From an uncultured Lachnospiraceae bacterium (GTDB lineage: Bacteria; Bacillota; Clostridia; Lachnospirales; Lachnospiraceae), in assembly GCA_937920345.1 (NCBI GenBank), contig CALGVA010000037.1, positions 1 to 64,000 of the forward strand: a stretch of 64,000 bases of DNA. The letters are read 5' to 3'. How positions within the stretch are numbered: position 1 is the stretch's first letter; each line of letters opens with the position of its first letter. Position numbers and translations under genes: made by a program. The notes beneath the pieces are model-generated. The model ran no database searches. It had not been told where the DNA came from and saw only the letters and a program-made list of their open reading frames with translations. Below are positions 49,401 through 53,876 of this stretch, in pieces.

Positions 49401-49513
49401 TTACCGCGGGACAGACGATATATATTGCGGCTGGAACTTTTCAATTAAAAAGTGCAGCGGCATCGGTGGAACGGCAGGGCAGACAGCATGTTGACTTTTT
49501 GCACCTGAATTGA
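34454..49513 (+). CDS. Giant secreted repeat protein 2 (5019 residues)
   Basis: Paralog of giant 1 with the same order of parts. Start at ATG 34454 behind AGGAGG; the frame is open 75 codons further upstream through the promoter, which is not coding. Signal peptide at 1-33, nearly identical to giant 1; acidic linker 34-160; Ig/MBG-like modules to about 1370 (FYAGMTVKDVLQ, RRDYNGTQLFTKR); BIG2-like at about 1374-1474 and 2016-2096 with FnIII-like units between; then 28 beta-sandwich repeats over about 2125-5006 (EQWFSFRAEEDARY, VKWFSYTAAEEAKY, TKWVSFTSDHSARY). The final 13 residues (RQGRQHVDFLHLN) do not look like repeat sequence and are encoded by DNA that includes the ilvN -35 box. No wall anchor is visible. 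Predicted mass is above 500 kDa. Function unknown; surface fibre or adhesin is the likeliest reading. Confidence 0.85.
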   Translation: MSEFRKLFRAKRILAMILAVAMTVTSIPVTANAAPLQTQAEAGLTAEEAEGGQMSDDQTVPSDGEGQAGEPSESQGAGEDSGMGDQSDTEDSTDAGDNTDAGNASGTGETNDGADPSDTEDDSGADDDASAEVNNSEEENGGDKDIAADGENSNSSATAEMVVDYTGIGNQINNNYSEYRYDMETKTIVAEYSKDSSNPFEDIAGDIKDRYINVYLDHNENATLKEHLHYAWVDSAGNSLNGAGPADAGDYRLRITLPTVAGVYDKEEIICEINFRIDRRDVGIMYNGSTSVVPGTLAGAVKEAVKQSYTLSIEGMLLSADNKEAYLQSDEVVIRDVHSNSALNDSDQLLKTKDYAVELTIVLKEEYAKNYNITDCIANIDMDGIIATEITVQNEVNQDGTDFGKVYDAKCIDEEAVKKLIGETVVIEAESGEIIPDARITYTWFDANRTELENHGKVIDAGTYYFVLAYAGREGLYQAADKEIMVVISTADIAIEPVLKTGVTFYAGMTVKDVLQKAVDTYKVYQIDNKGDMTAAVKADPYFWGISYNDAGKTQSYEPVFAVEEGVVIKGDDGTETISWNVLDNNSAVLVKKDDVKYRIVFSGKKAVYNSNGAEQAVDVNASQQNYRVDLSKETLEQYAKEITVTGCDPADIDVSAMYKPAFCTNPDAEAGNRFDNAIRRDYNGTQLFTKRNEYKLAKVKSSNTLLAENTDTRIKYTWQRFTGEYNYFYQDEEGKFVDENGEAIEAGDRYIAGTDQTGSSVLIEPLYDDYYYYGYDSDVEFTSTPGGTGDYRLEVSFADPQKQYYADSRYVYYTIQKKNVQVQLTGTLEEYEGVSVGDFINKIEYTYEADGTRSYVKHRIVGGTVVTGPDGTYIFTPDANGQSSGLSERDHYTLDWYVERQIKEGADAGTYIRLADGDVFLKGETYRLGVELSGAYDDSYFETNYNNRYALDEHSARKTDADGNYIIAYENEVLDIAVNESEGIRLNVEVDWSKVSDTAKVYDGKSFSFTDTGIRDAVIFTNPKDGSIVDDAQFTLQWFYQYRYDGRYVDENNAVHVGDYYLYVIVNQDAKYARASYLFNQESDKKFTIAPRELTVTPVLKEEIKAGTYINSSSADVVGKLCAADPKITGYENISADRKFFEENKIYMTGSIFRPHVFNYLSLSVYEKADRNRFMGYLRSTKSYNVSYTGTLRDIYDDNDGGQIFWARDYQVVFETAAFTPVRDTSSVESTAANNIAQTRLHDSISGDAKGGYTHTITPREGVVYSPAGYYEDENGERKALKGNYFVFRITAPNEYIGVADAADNVVYENSIQDKGYLLSVGVDRNRAVYTVAFDASRKDRKRFEIIWENGYKENFVVDFTNCILMDDLSRAVAPKQLAFNGAVSKMVVGESQQLDLKITKKQMSDVICILYESSDESVLEVSERGCVTAVKKGQATITAYPAYEAEGKKKKLTDAKGNILKGASLKITVNELAAVKAIKTEPHDTYAYLNYTVPAGGYRREIYVLKSSKTDKKTAQDFEEEIGKITNGNYGAFVTKPIYCTGETGAWISKGVTYYHRITNLEPNQQYTVYVRNVGALRTTADGYKTESTPAGAVSTFTTTRAQEVGLRAYFDTEKTAVENEGSGYYVNISARKVPLSVDARFLEKYDEDKDYSDALDYIWRQLSLTKEEQETYINPKLTYYVTDNVYEEVNQDDKTQLRIGGYVFRPVSKIAAVDKKGNISLKGVGLVYVLAYNADTQHIAVASLNITADADGLTGKNIKLKVGNKVRLTDYLTYKQKSTKLTGYCESGWQDLVINYVPNDSYELTLQKDGYGVIKECWITARKADKAKFEIYVNDNTVMKNGGSAAKIVVTSAEIEPVKKLKAQDIVDTFGSVTFTYTANNDFKTEKDGDKLAFRIEVKDSTGRMMRRELINEAYIREQGKYEGYADAKHTTYQYRYRVNGLTRLSNYTVSVYAVYGDDQSKAAATKLKTTNIPASYVDVSDQNVIEGGVETNVSVRDDSIIALSDHPLLKSGNKYTLSLPLDDADVNRDAALMKTDTLTWKSSNTKAATVKSNAGSFTAALTAVKKGTTTISVTSKVTKKVIAKWVVIVNAVGEAEGYYGDNVQFDYDYNDQGNLDHAGVEVLTRNNRLAITLQYGERRWVAFTAPECGRYRIAVNQGYFSVYRKEKEKLQSAGPLAGKFETEMEKGDTYYFCIEEYGRYTRPLTYTFTAGGTEYTTVAIGDGTKVRGGNIVRFTAPADNYYTFTVRHNGDEVYEESTSLRAGASYTFTVAGDSSEEYTVVVTAREPKETITAGTPVSVSLSEHDEVWYRFTAGQTGRYTFVTENAAKNIEADLFGSLYDQYGQRMGHYESGEGDNASSYNVTADKEMRKGDTVYIRLTSEETNTAVLKVIQAAVVEKDKEQSVTIGADGGTEYVTFEVPRDGEYRFTSSYTKPASLPAEEDVQVAVTVYINNNEVSCINGAGTYECTLSEGDVVRFAVWADRKDTKVTIDVKEISVTKAELDTPTGEIKVSDGVNEWLTFMAANGDGWYNFNFTVQKKADGTVPDATAEFYDADRTAYQGAVSADGSETFRYVEYLEAGTVRMIRLASSDTAEVSVSMKVTKETVDKLEDGGRYTLDPGEIRRLSWTADREGVYHFSGNITPENEITVKYSTDPAREGSTISTLDRISGYMKKGETFYLTLIAADTITAADKKAVFEAAVKGQDVISLTAGETKLVEVGPGLAQWVEFTARKTQRYVYAKADADGFRIFKGSSLEDYDGDEISFDGDEKYTAGQKQLFRVENTNTDKKTIRLTISEVVPVDFVQNQASATMKHGEGKWFRFRAEALGRYQFTAEAKSGDKNAEAVFMKYTADLLDIAEDGLYAPVLDNKIVKVGAYAYLYVEASITDEDTTGDISVTLKAVPVSQVEAGGQLEVNKEKEVTFAAANETKYLEFMAPEDGLYTFTAVKDGESVSGLTVEYYKNLEADLKRGSTEFTLSLEKDDKLIIKLTSAEVQKVQVKVQRETVAKITENAESYSVNDGESLWFSVDSGEALRYFIEAFEAEDGLTLTMERMGGSWKYPVGNQSGNGFYYSYVGSVGGTERLIRITAAVAGDAAESGQSTPKSFKIRKGLVAAETMVSGETKKIEVTRTEPGHMVWYCFTPEEPGRYVIKAGGESSAYVREFTNGILGSTGSVQSMPYEMIISEAQAGKERTYAVCYTSKEAKDFNFSIYQAAEKNLTEDAPVTVDTAAVEAREKIWIRFKAPADGRYTFTNDSGVELYQRKYQTIDSSYSSGWAFDWDDEICMGEGEEILFAAYYDSVPEKASFSIKVSSVKPEELSVSGTPKQIAFSDNSAKWFVFTAPAAAIYQFDMTENDDSADVSVYRYMKLNDQNYDEIYSGQTYGMSAGEKIYFKMQPYGVTDAELTVSIKITSKAAIMKLELADNTIADIAAGVEQWAYFRAGETGFYHFAMSGSCKVGRYDDINGGATADYADGESFTYGLYKNEALYFKVSNETEAAAGERITITKEDSEIRDLVAGETDHVTVTDSKTAWYVLTASEAGLYKIAADKGNAILKEYTGLNEQYPVTTKSGSYFRAFDQGETIYLNVSVSSSSETEIAVTCTKLVEKSFTGDGEVKFTLNQGEAAVVRWHADSKGYYNLGYRASQGADYKYYNEEEWNSWKGTGTGYSVSWSEVSVENGESRYWILESGYDRNNISVSAVKTVRQLYVGNATWVELDDSGTETFRFVVNDTGDYVFRSEEGEDVYAYLRDKDGRWLAADTDYSGEDSNFRILYSLAAGTEVRLEVHSGSVSDRFQVGVYRYVQKDVLLDDDCSYTESVTTEYGQEVWFKFTVSKDGFYEFGYGDNYYNVNLKLYATDNDRLGTVLGQKKEYSSNVIKTWLDAGETVMLRSYYNYFEQGTYQVTVRSAEIGAYETSWDISASYGSSQSKYLSFTAGNEAVLSCSFNKSGKYVFYADDEELIFELYVDGAKVDTGSASRIEFEYDAASDGEKTVELRVHKGRKYQAFSGYVEVSCKYMRGEYALPLTGLEDLSIPYGHEAWLVFQAPASGKDTRYTFTFANTNESNSNVYYAYRYSEPESGSYEARVLFGGYNGVESSAYGVPAGEAETIYWCIRNGKNADLTLTVTVAETSAAPIGEEGINDIFGGGDEKWYAFKAEEAGEYDFAFESDASSYCTVTGYQDLSENNIVSGSSGSFKSSSSFGYRKEFAQGEAIYWKIKYNDADIPATITIRMKKNEDAVLTLGDPEEATAVVYPRLEQWFSFRAEEDARYIFKIRNTNEEDNTSRAASLYAERDTSSDQLDNCMYGSDGGTCEAYIPSGTTVYCYIRNATAYDLSAAVTVEKIPVHEWTEEAVELASGEVKWFSYTAAEEAKYTFTFTSTDRYNPNVVQYSDLNTQEDSVSISQYIVREDGYNYTGETDCFLYANGTVYWKIENTSSTDTRQVKMKAEKVDVTALTSGSTSGNEVAIPAYSTKWVSFTSDHSARYAFTFNASSKVNVYLFTALNAAECKYFDYDGNRANSLILQKKDEEYTGTEDWYIPAGETVYWKVSNSDSTSAAVKVAVEQVEVMEMTADMATDGIGLPSFSTKWIKFTAAESARYMFTLTNSTPGYQAWFYAYLYEDLSQETSIAHVSYYTGESYEYYLEQGESIYWKAPNRNTLMDIATITIKAEPITIEALEPVQGKEISLGADGDSCKWMYFDVEETGIYGITVTNSADSTTEIILDRYEALDSASEDRLGQVASDASATYKYSFSKGMRVYLKAFRNVSPDSASAVGTISVEKIAGAQTLVTGTGTEVSVDTETAKYQWLEFTAVEEGVYKFYSEGSSDPKVWLFDKADINYSRNNYEEPFSSAISDDNSGVDNNFAKKLVMKAGQTVYVLVGSASFSTSLDTTVYVTYVDATGIPVSMEEGKYVLLEYTALTDGNYCFYSDDIVKGDPYAWFFADNAIGNDAALDELDAKRTDYSDDDGEGRNFAKTIPLTAGQTIYIAAGTFQLKSAAASVERQGRQHVDFLHLN
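40825..49470 (+). repeat. 28-copy beta-sandwich repeat array in giant 2
   Basis: Twice the number found in giant 1. The N-terminal half of the array is more diverged (RRWVAFTAPECGRY, VWYRFTAGQTGRY), while units near the C-terminal end (about 46900-48500) are closest to giant 1 units and share TVYWK-[IV]-xN. This gradient suggests growth of the array after duplication of the gene. Confidence 0.7.
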
Positions 49514-49519
49514 TACAAT
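49491..49519 (+). promoter_or_regulatory. Promoter of ilvN overlapping the giant gene 2 end
   Basis: TTGACT (49491-49496), a 17-bp spacer and TACAAT (49514-49519) preceded by TGA (extended -10). The -35 is inside the giant gene 2 coding sequence and the TGA of the extended -10 is its stop codon. No terminator separates the two genes. Confidence 0.7.
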
Positions 49520-49568
49520 AATTGACGGTATATGACAGGTGACGGACATACACGGAAAGGTTTGTATT

Positions 49569-50069
49569 ATGCAGAAAAAAGTATTGCAGTTATTGGTAGA
49601 TAATACATCGGGCGTATTAAGCCGCATTGCGGGTCTGTTCTCCAGACGCGGCTATAATATAGACAGCATCACGGCAGGCGTGACGGCTGATCCGCGGTTT
49701 ACCCGTATCACGATCGTAACTTCCGGAGATGATGAGATTCTGGATCAGATCGAGAAGCAGGTAGCCAAACTGATTGATGTCAGAGACCTTAAGGAACTCC
49801 GGCCGGAAGAAAGCGTATACCGGGAACTGGCCATGATCAAGGTCAGAGTGTCCATGACACAGCGTCAGGACGTTATCGCGGTGGCAAGTCTGTTCCGCGC
49901 CAATATTATAGATGTGACGCCGGAGAGTCTGATGATCGAACTGACCGGTGACCAGGATAAGATTGAGGCGTTTATCAGGATGCTGGACGGCTATGAGATC
50001 CTCGAGCTTGCGAGGACAGGCATCGCCGGATTGGGCCGGGGTATAGAGAATGTTACATACCTGGAATGA
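49569..50069 (+). CDS. ilvN: Acetolactate synthase small (regulatory) subunit
   Basis: 166-residue ACT-domain regulator of acetohydroxyacid synthase that carries valine feedback. ACT domain at 1-75 (KVLQLLVDNTSGVLSRIAGLFSRRGYNIDSITAG), then the C-terminal domain ending GIAGLGRGIENVTYLE. Start at ATG 49569 with GGAAAGG; in-frame ATG 49539 lies too close to the promoter. The catalytic subunit ilvB is not adjacent; ilvC follows. Confidence 0.92.
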   Translation: MQKKVLQLLVDNTSGVLSRIAGLFSRRGYNIDSITAGVTADPRFTRITIVTSGDDEILDQIEKQVAKLIDVRDLKELRPEESVYRELAMIKVRVSMTQRQDVIAVASLFRANIIDVTPESLMIELTGDQDKIEAFIRMLDGYEILELARTGIAGLGRGIENVTYLE

Positions 50070-50087
50070 ATATCGGTAATGGCGGGA

Positions 50088-50141
50088 TTTGTGTCTGCGC
50101 GCACTTGACACAAACTCGTTATGCGAAAAAACGTGCGCAGA
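50088..50141 (+). promoter_or_regulatory. Leader of ilvC with two mutually exclusive hairpins
   Basis: Hairpin A: TTTGTGTC (50088-50095) with GACACAAA (50107-50114), perfect 8 bp. Hairpin B: CTGCGCGCAC (50095-50104) with GTGCGCAG (50133-50140), 8 bp with a 2-nt bulge. The loop of A is the 5' arm of B, so only one can form. B ends just before the ilvC RBS (GAGGA), so switching could change ribosome access. No leader peptide is evident. Confidence 0.4.
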
Positions 50142-50154
50142 AAAGAGGATTAAA

Positions 50155-51171
50155 ATGGCAAAAATTTTTTATCAGGAAGATTGTAACTTATCCCTGTTGG
50201 ACGGCAAGACGATCGCAGTGATCGGTTACGGCAGTCAGGGACATGCACATGCACTGAATGCGAAAGAATCAGGCTGTCATGTAATTATCGGTCTCTATGA
50301 AGGTTCCAAATCATGGGCGAAGGCTGAGGCACAGGGATTTGAAGTTTATACAGCGGCTGAAGCAGCTAAGAAGGCAGACATTATTATGATCCTGATCAAT
50401 GATGAGCTGCAGGCATCTATGTACAAGAAAGATATCGAGCCCAACTTAGAGGCAGGCAATATGCTGATGTTTGCACATGGTTTCAACATTCATTTCGGCT
50501 GTATTGTTCCGCCCAAGGACGTGGATGTAACGATGATCGCACCCAAGGGACCGGGCCATACCGTAAGAAGCGAGTATCAGGCAGGTAAAGGTGTTCCTTG
50601 TCTTGTAGCCGTTCATCAGGATGCTACGGGCAAAGCGCAGGATATGGCACTGGCTTATGCACTTGCGATCGGCGGTGCGAGAGCAGGCGTTCTGGAGACA
50701 ACATTCCGGACAGAGACAGAGACAGACCTTTTCGGTGAGCAGGCAGTTCTCTGCGGCGGTGTATGCGCACTTATGCAGGCAGGTTTCGAGACGCTGGTTG
50801 AAGCTGGTTATGATCCGAGAAATGCATATTTCGAGTGTATCCATGAGATGAAACTGATCGTAGACCTGATCTACCAGTCCGGTTTTGCGGGCATGAGATA
50901 TTCCATTTCCAACACGGCGGAGTACGGTGATTATATTACAGGACCGAAGATCATTACAGAAGAAACGAAGAAGACGATGAAGAAGATTCTGTCCGATATT
51001 CAGGATGGTACTTTTGCGAAAGACTTTCTGCTTGATATGTCTTCCGCAGGCAGCCAGGTACACTTTAAGGCGATGAGAAAGCTGGCTTCCGAGCATCCGT
51101 CGGAGGTAGTCGGCGAGGAGATCAGAAAGCTTTACAGCTGGAATGGCGAAGATAAACTGATTAACAACTGA
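50155..51171 (+). CDS. ilvC: Ketol-acid reductoisomerase
   Basis: Class I (short) KARI, 338 residues, second common step of valine, leucine and isoleucine synthesis. NADPH-binding GYGSQGHAHALN lies near residue 24, followed by IIGLYEGSKSWAKAE and metal-site segments APKGPGHTVRSEYQ, DLFGEQAVLCGG and YFECIHEMKLIVDLIY. Start at ATG 50155; 22 extra codons upstream are not conserved and run through the leader hairpins. Confidence 0.95.
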   Translation: MAKIFYQEDCNLSLLDGKTIAVIGYGSQGHAHALNAKESGCHVIIGLYEGSKSWAKAEAQGFEVYTAAEAAKKADIIMILINDELQASMYKKDIEPNLEAGNMLMFAHGFNIHFGCIVPPKDVDVTMIAPKGPGHTVRSEYQAGKGVPCLVAVHQDATGKAQDMALAYALAIGGARAGVLETTFRTETETDLFGEQAVLCGGVCALMQAGFETLVEAGYDPRNAYFECIHEMKLIVDLIYQSGFAGMRYSISNTAEYGDYITGPKIITEETKKTMKKILSDIQDGTFAKDFLLDMSSAGSQVHFKAMRKLASEHPSEVVGEEIRKLYSWNGEDKLINN

Positions 51172-51184
51172 TGTGGAGTTAACC

Positions 51185-51760
51185 ATGCAATCCAAAACCA
51201 ATGTGGATCAGATGCTGGCTGAGAGCTTTAAGAACCTTGCGCTCAAGATGCCGATTGAGAAAATCACGATTCGGGAAATTACAGAGGGCGCGGGCGTGAT
51301 CCGGCCGACTTTCTATAATCATTTCAGGGATAAGTATGAGCTTTTGGAATGGATGATCCATACGGAAATTCTTGATCCGGCGATCCCGCAGATGCAGAGA
51401 GGACATATCCGGGAGAGCCTGATCATGATCTTTGAGAATCTTATGGAGAACAAGAAATTCTATAAGAAGGTTGTCAGACTGGAAGGTCAGGATTCCTGCG
51501 AGAATATCGCAAAGAAATTTATCAAGGAAATTTTGTATACCTTTATAGATGAACAGACCGGAGAAAAGAAAGTTTCCGGAAGAGGACTGACAACTGACAT
51601 GGTTGCGGAATATTATGCGCAGTGTATGGCATTCGTCGTAATCCAGTGGATGAAAATGGATATGAGTCTGGCGCCGGAACAGATGGCTGATCTTTTCGAG
51701 TATATTACGACGCATTCCATGGATGATGTCATCGCAGAGATGAATGAAGGGCTTGTCTGA
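51185..51760 (+). CDS. TetR/AcrR family transcriptional regulator
   Basis: 191-residue regulator with the TetR helix-turn-helix at about 10-55 (LKMPIEKITIREITEGAGVIRPTFYNHFRDKYELLEWM); the C-terminal domain resembles the TetR_C type seen in DhaS-like regulators. Start at ATG 51185 behind GGAG; the ORF opens at GTG 51173, which is less likely. It begins 13 bp after ilvC, so it is cotranscribed and could autoregulate the ilv unit or leuCD, but no operator was identified. Confidence 0.85.
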   Translation: MQSKTNVDQMLAESFKNLALKMPIEKITIREITEGAGVIRPTFYNHFRDKYELLEWMIHTEILDPAIPQMQRGHIRESLIMIFENLMENKKFYKKVVRLEGQDSCENIAKKFIKEILYTFIDEQTGEKKVSGRGLTTDMVAEYYAQCMAFVVIQWMKMDMSLAPEQMADLFEYITTHSMDDVIAEMNEGLV

Positions 51761-51784
51761 TGATTCGGACAAGCCCTGTTTTTT
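51749..51784 (+). terminator. Terminator at the end of the tetR-like gene
   Basis: GGGCTTGTC (51749-51757) pairs with GACAAGCCC (51768-51776), followed by TG and six T. The stem includes the last codons of the gene, and the stop codon is in the loop. Confidence 0.85.
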
Positions 51785-51809
51785 CGGTTATATTTTATTG
51801 CATTAAAAA

Positions 51810-51861
51810 TGGAAGCACTGGGGCTCGAACCCATGACCTCTTGTGTTTGAGGCGAACGCGC
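51810..51861 (-). pseudogene. Degenerate tRNA 3' half, tRNA-Val(CAC)-like relic
   Basis: Read on the minus strand: anticodon-loop-like CTCAAAC, variable AGGTC, T-arm ATGGG-TTCGAGC-CCCAG and acceptor 3' strand TGCTTCC-A. The T-loop TTCGAGC is canonical, but the A-G pair at the base of the T-stem is a mismatch, the anticodon stem does not pair, and no D-arm or matching 5' acceptor (GGAAGCA) is found further on. It looks like the 3' part of a tRNA left after a recombination or integration event. Confidence 0.55.
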
Positions 51862-51904
51862 ATTTCGGGGATGATGCATTCAGGTAGCCAAAAGCAGATT
51901 TCCG

Positions 51905-51913
51905 TGGTATACT
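51905..51913 (+). promoter_or_regulatory. Possible extended -10 promoter for leuCD
   Basis: TGG-TATACT matches an extended -10; the -35 region is poor. The leader to leuC would be about 75 nt. A weak call made because leuC must start from its own promoter after the upstream terminator. Confidence 0.35.
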
Positions 51914-51994
51914 ATCGGGAAAAGGGTTTGTTGTAATTTGTTTTAATATAAGCGGAGAGTGCATTAAGATTCTGCGAAGGAGGAGAATACAGAT

Positions 51995-53260
51995 ATGGGA
52001 ATGACAATGACACAGAAAATTCTGGCGGCTCATGCGGGGCTCGATCACGTGGAGGCCGGACAGCTGATTGAGGCGGACCTGGATCTGGTGCTTGGAAATG
52101 ATATTACGAGCCCGGTTGCCATCAAGGAGATGGAGAAGATGAACGTGAACGGCGTATTTCACAAGGACAAGATCGCTCTTGTGCCGGATCACTTCGTGCC
52201 GAACAAGGATATCAAATCGGCGGAGCATTGCAAATGTGTACGCGAATTTGCACGCCGTAACGAAATCACAAATTATTTTGAAGTAGGAGAGATGGGAATC
52301 GAGCATGCGTTGCTTCCGGAGAAAGGTCTTACGGTGGCCGGAGACGTGATCATCGGTGCCGATTCCCATACTTGTACATACGGAGCGCTCGGCGCTTTCT
52401 CCACAGGCGTGGGCAGTACGGATATGGCCGCGGGCATGGCGACCGGTAAGGCATGGTTTAAAGTTCCGTCCGCGATCAGGTTCCATCTGACCGGCAGACC
52501 GTCCGAGTGGGTGAGCGGCAAGGATGTGATTTTACATATCATTGGTATGATCGGGGTGGACGGCGCCCTTTACAAGTCCATGGAATTCACAGGAGACGGC
52601 ATAAAGAATCTGTCTATGGATGACCGGTTTACGATTGCAAACATGGCGATCGAGGCTGGCGGTAAGAACGGTATTTTTCCGGTAGATGATCTGGCGGCTG
52701 CCTACATGCAGGAACATTCCACGCGTAAATATACGATTTACGAAGCAGATGAGGATGCTGTGTATGATGAAGAGTATACGATTGATCTTGGAAGTTTAAG
52801 GCCGACGGTAGCGTTCCCGCATTTACCGGAGAATACGAAGACAATCGATGAGATCAAGGATGAGATCAGGATTGATCAGGTGGTGATCGGTTCCTGCACG
52901 AACGGCAGACTGGATGATCTGCGGATTGCCGCGAAAGTGTTAAAAGGCCGTCATGTAGCGCCGGGTATGCGCTGTATCGTGATTCCTGCCACGCAGGCGA
53001 TCTATTTGCAGGCAATGGAGGAAGGGCTTCTTAAAACGTTCATCGAGGCGGGCGCGATTGTCAGTACGCCGACCTGCGGACCATGTCTTGGCGGGTATAT
53101 GGGTATTCTGGCGGAGGGAGAGCGCTGTGTCTCCACCACAAATCGTAACTTTGTAGGCCGTATGGGACATGTTAATTCCGAGATCTATCTGGCAAGTCCT
53201 GCGGTAGCTGCGGCAAGTGCGGTGGAAGGTAAGATTTCCTGCCCGTGCCGGTTATCATAG
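51995..53260 (+). CDS. leuC: 3-isopropylmalate dehydratase large subunit
   Basis: Aconitase-family 4Fe-4S enzyme of leucine synthesis, 421 residues (the shorter archaeal/Clostridial HACN type). GADSHTCTYGALGAFSTGVGSTDMA lies near residue 120. Cluster cysteines are in GSCTNGRLDDLR and TCGPCLGGYMG. Start at ATG 51995 with AGGAGG; ATG 52001 is also possible. leuD starts 13 bp downstream of the stop. Confidence 0.94.
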   Translation: MGMTMTQKILAAHAGLDHVEAGQLIEADLDLVLGNDITSPVAIKEMEKMNVNGVFHKDKIALVPDHFVPNKDIKSAEHCKCVREFARRNEITNYFEVGEMGIEHALLPEKGLTVAGDVIIGADSHTCTYGALGAFSTGVGSTDMAAGMATGKAWFKVPSAIRFHLTGRPSEWVSGKDVILHIIGMIGVDGALYKSMEFTGDGIKNLSMDDRFTIANMAIEAGGKNGIFPVDDLAAAYMQEHSTRKYTIYEADEDAVYDEEYTIDLGSLRPTVAFPHLPENTKTIDEIKDEIRIDQVVIGSCTNGRLDDLRIAAKVLKGRHVAPGMRCIVIPATQAIYLQAMEEGLLKTFIEAGAIVSTPTCGPCLGGYMGILAEGERCVSTTNRNFVGRMGHVNSEIYLASPAVAAASAVEGKISCPCRLS

Positions 53261-53273
53261 AAGGAGGTGCATT

Positions 53274-53762
53274 ATGCAATCAGCAAAAGGAACAGTTTTT
53301 AAATACGGAGACAATGTAGATACGGATGTGATCATTCCTGCACGTTACTTAAATTCTTCCGATCCGGCGGAACTGGCGACGCACTGCATGGAAGATATCG
53401 ATAAAGAATTTGTTAATCGTGTGAAAAAAGGAGATATTATTGTAGCCACCAGGAATTTCGGGTGCGGTTCCTCCAGGGAGCATGCGCCTATCGCAATTAA
53501 GGCGGCAGGTGTAAGCTGTGTCATTGCTGAGACGTTTGCAAGAATCTTTTACCGCAATGCCATCAATATCGGGCTTCCCATTGTCGAATGTCCCGAAGCG
53601 GCCGGAGAGATCGAAGCAGGAGATACGGTGGAAGTGAACTTTGATACCGGTGTGATTACGGATGTAACGAAGGGTACGACATACAAGGGACAGGCATTTC
53701 CGGAATTTATGCAGAAAATTATCGATGCGGAAGGTCTTGTGAATTATATTAATCGCAAATGA
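53274..53762 (+). CDS. leuD: 3-isopropylmalate dehydratase small subunit
   Basis: 162-residue swivel domain subunit: VFKYGDNVDTDVIIPARYLN, NFGCGSSREHAPIAIKAAGV and FARIFYRNAINIGLPI are diagnostic. Start at ATG 53274 behind AGGAGG; the longer ORF overlaps leuC without reason. Works with LeuC; leuA and leuB are not in the window. Confidence 0.95.
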   Translation: MQSAKGTVFKYGDNVDTDVIIPARYLNSSDPAELATHCMEDIDKEFVNRVKKGDIIVATRNFGCGSSREHAPIAIKAAGVSCVIAETFARIFYRNAINIGLPIVECPEAAGEIEAGDTVEVNFDTGVITDVTKGTTYKGQAFPEFMQKIIDAEGLVNYINRK

Positions 53763-53818
53763 TCGAACGTGGATACATGGGATTTTGATATTGATGATCT
53801 TATAACGTAAAATATGAG

Positions 53819-53850
53819 AAGCTGTGCGGCGGATTGCCGTATAGCTTTTT
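53819..53850 (+). terminator. Terminator after leuD
   Basis: AAGCTGTGCGGC (53819-53830) pairs over 12 bp, with two G-U pairs, to GCCGTATAGCTT (53836-53847), then further T. It sits immediately upstream of the next gene's -10. Confidence 0.75.
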
Positions 53851-53861
53851 CATATGGAATC

Positions 53862-53870
53862 TGCTATAAT
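53862..53870 (+). promoter_or_regulatory. Extended -10 promoter immediately before gene 53877
   Basis: TGC-TATAAT with a perfect -10 hexamer and no clear -35. Transcription would start at about 53877, exactly the ATG of the gene, so the mRNA may be leaderless. Confidence 0.5.
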
Positions 53871-53876
53871 GGCAGT

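Noticed and set aside
50105..50125. TTGACA in the ilvN-ilvC gap as a promoter
   Set aside because: No acceptable -10 at 16-18 bp; the hexamer is explained by the 3' arm of a hairpin.
51810..51905. Intact tRNA gene
   Set aside because: The T-arm is canonical but the anticodon stem does not pair and neither D-arm nor a complementary 5' acceptor strand could be found.
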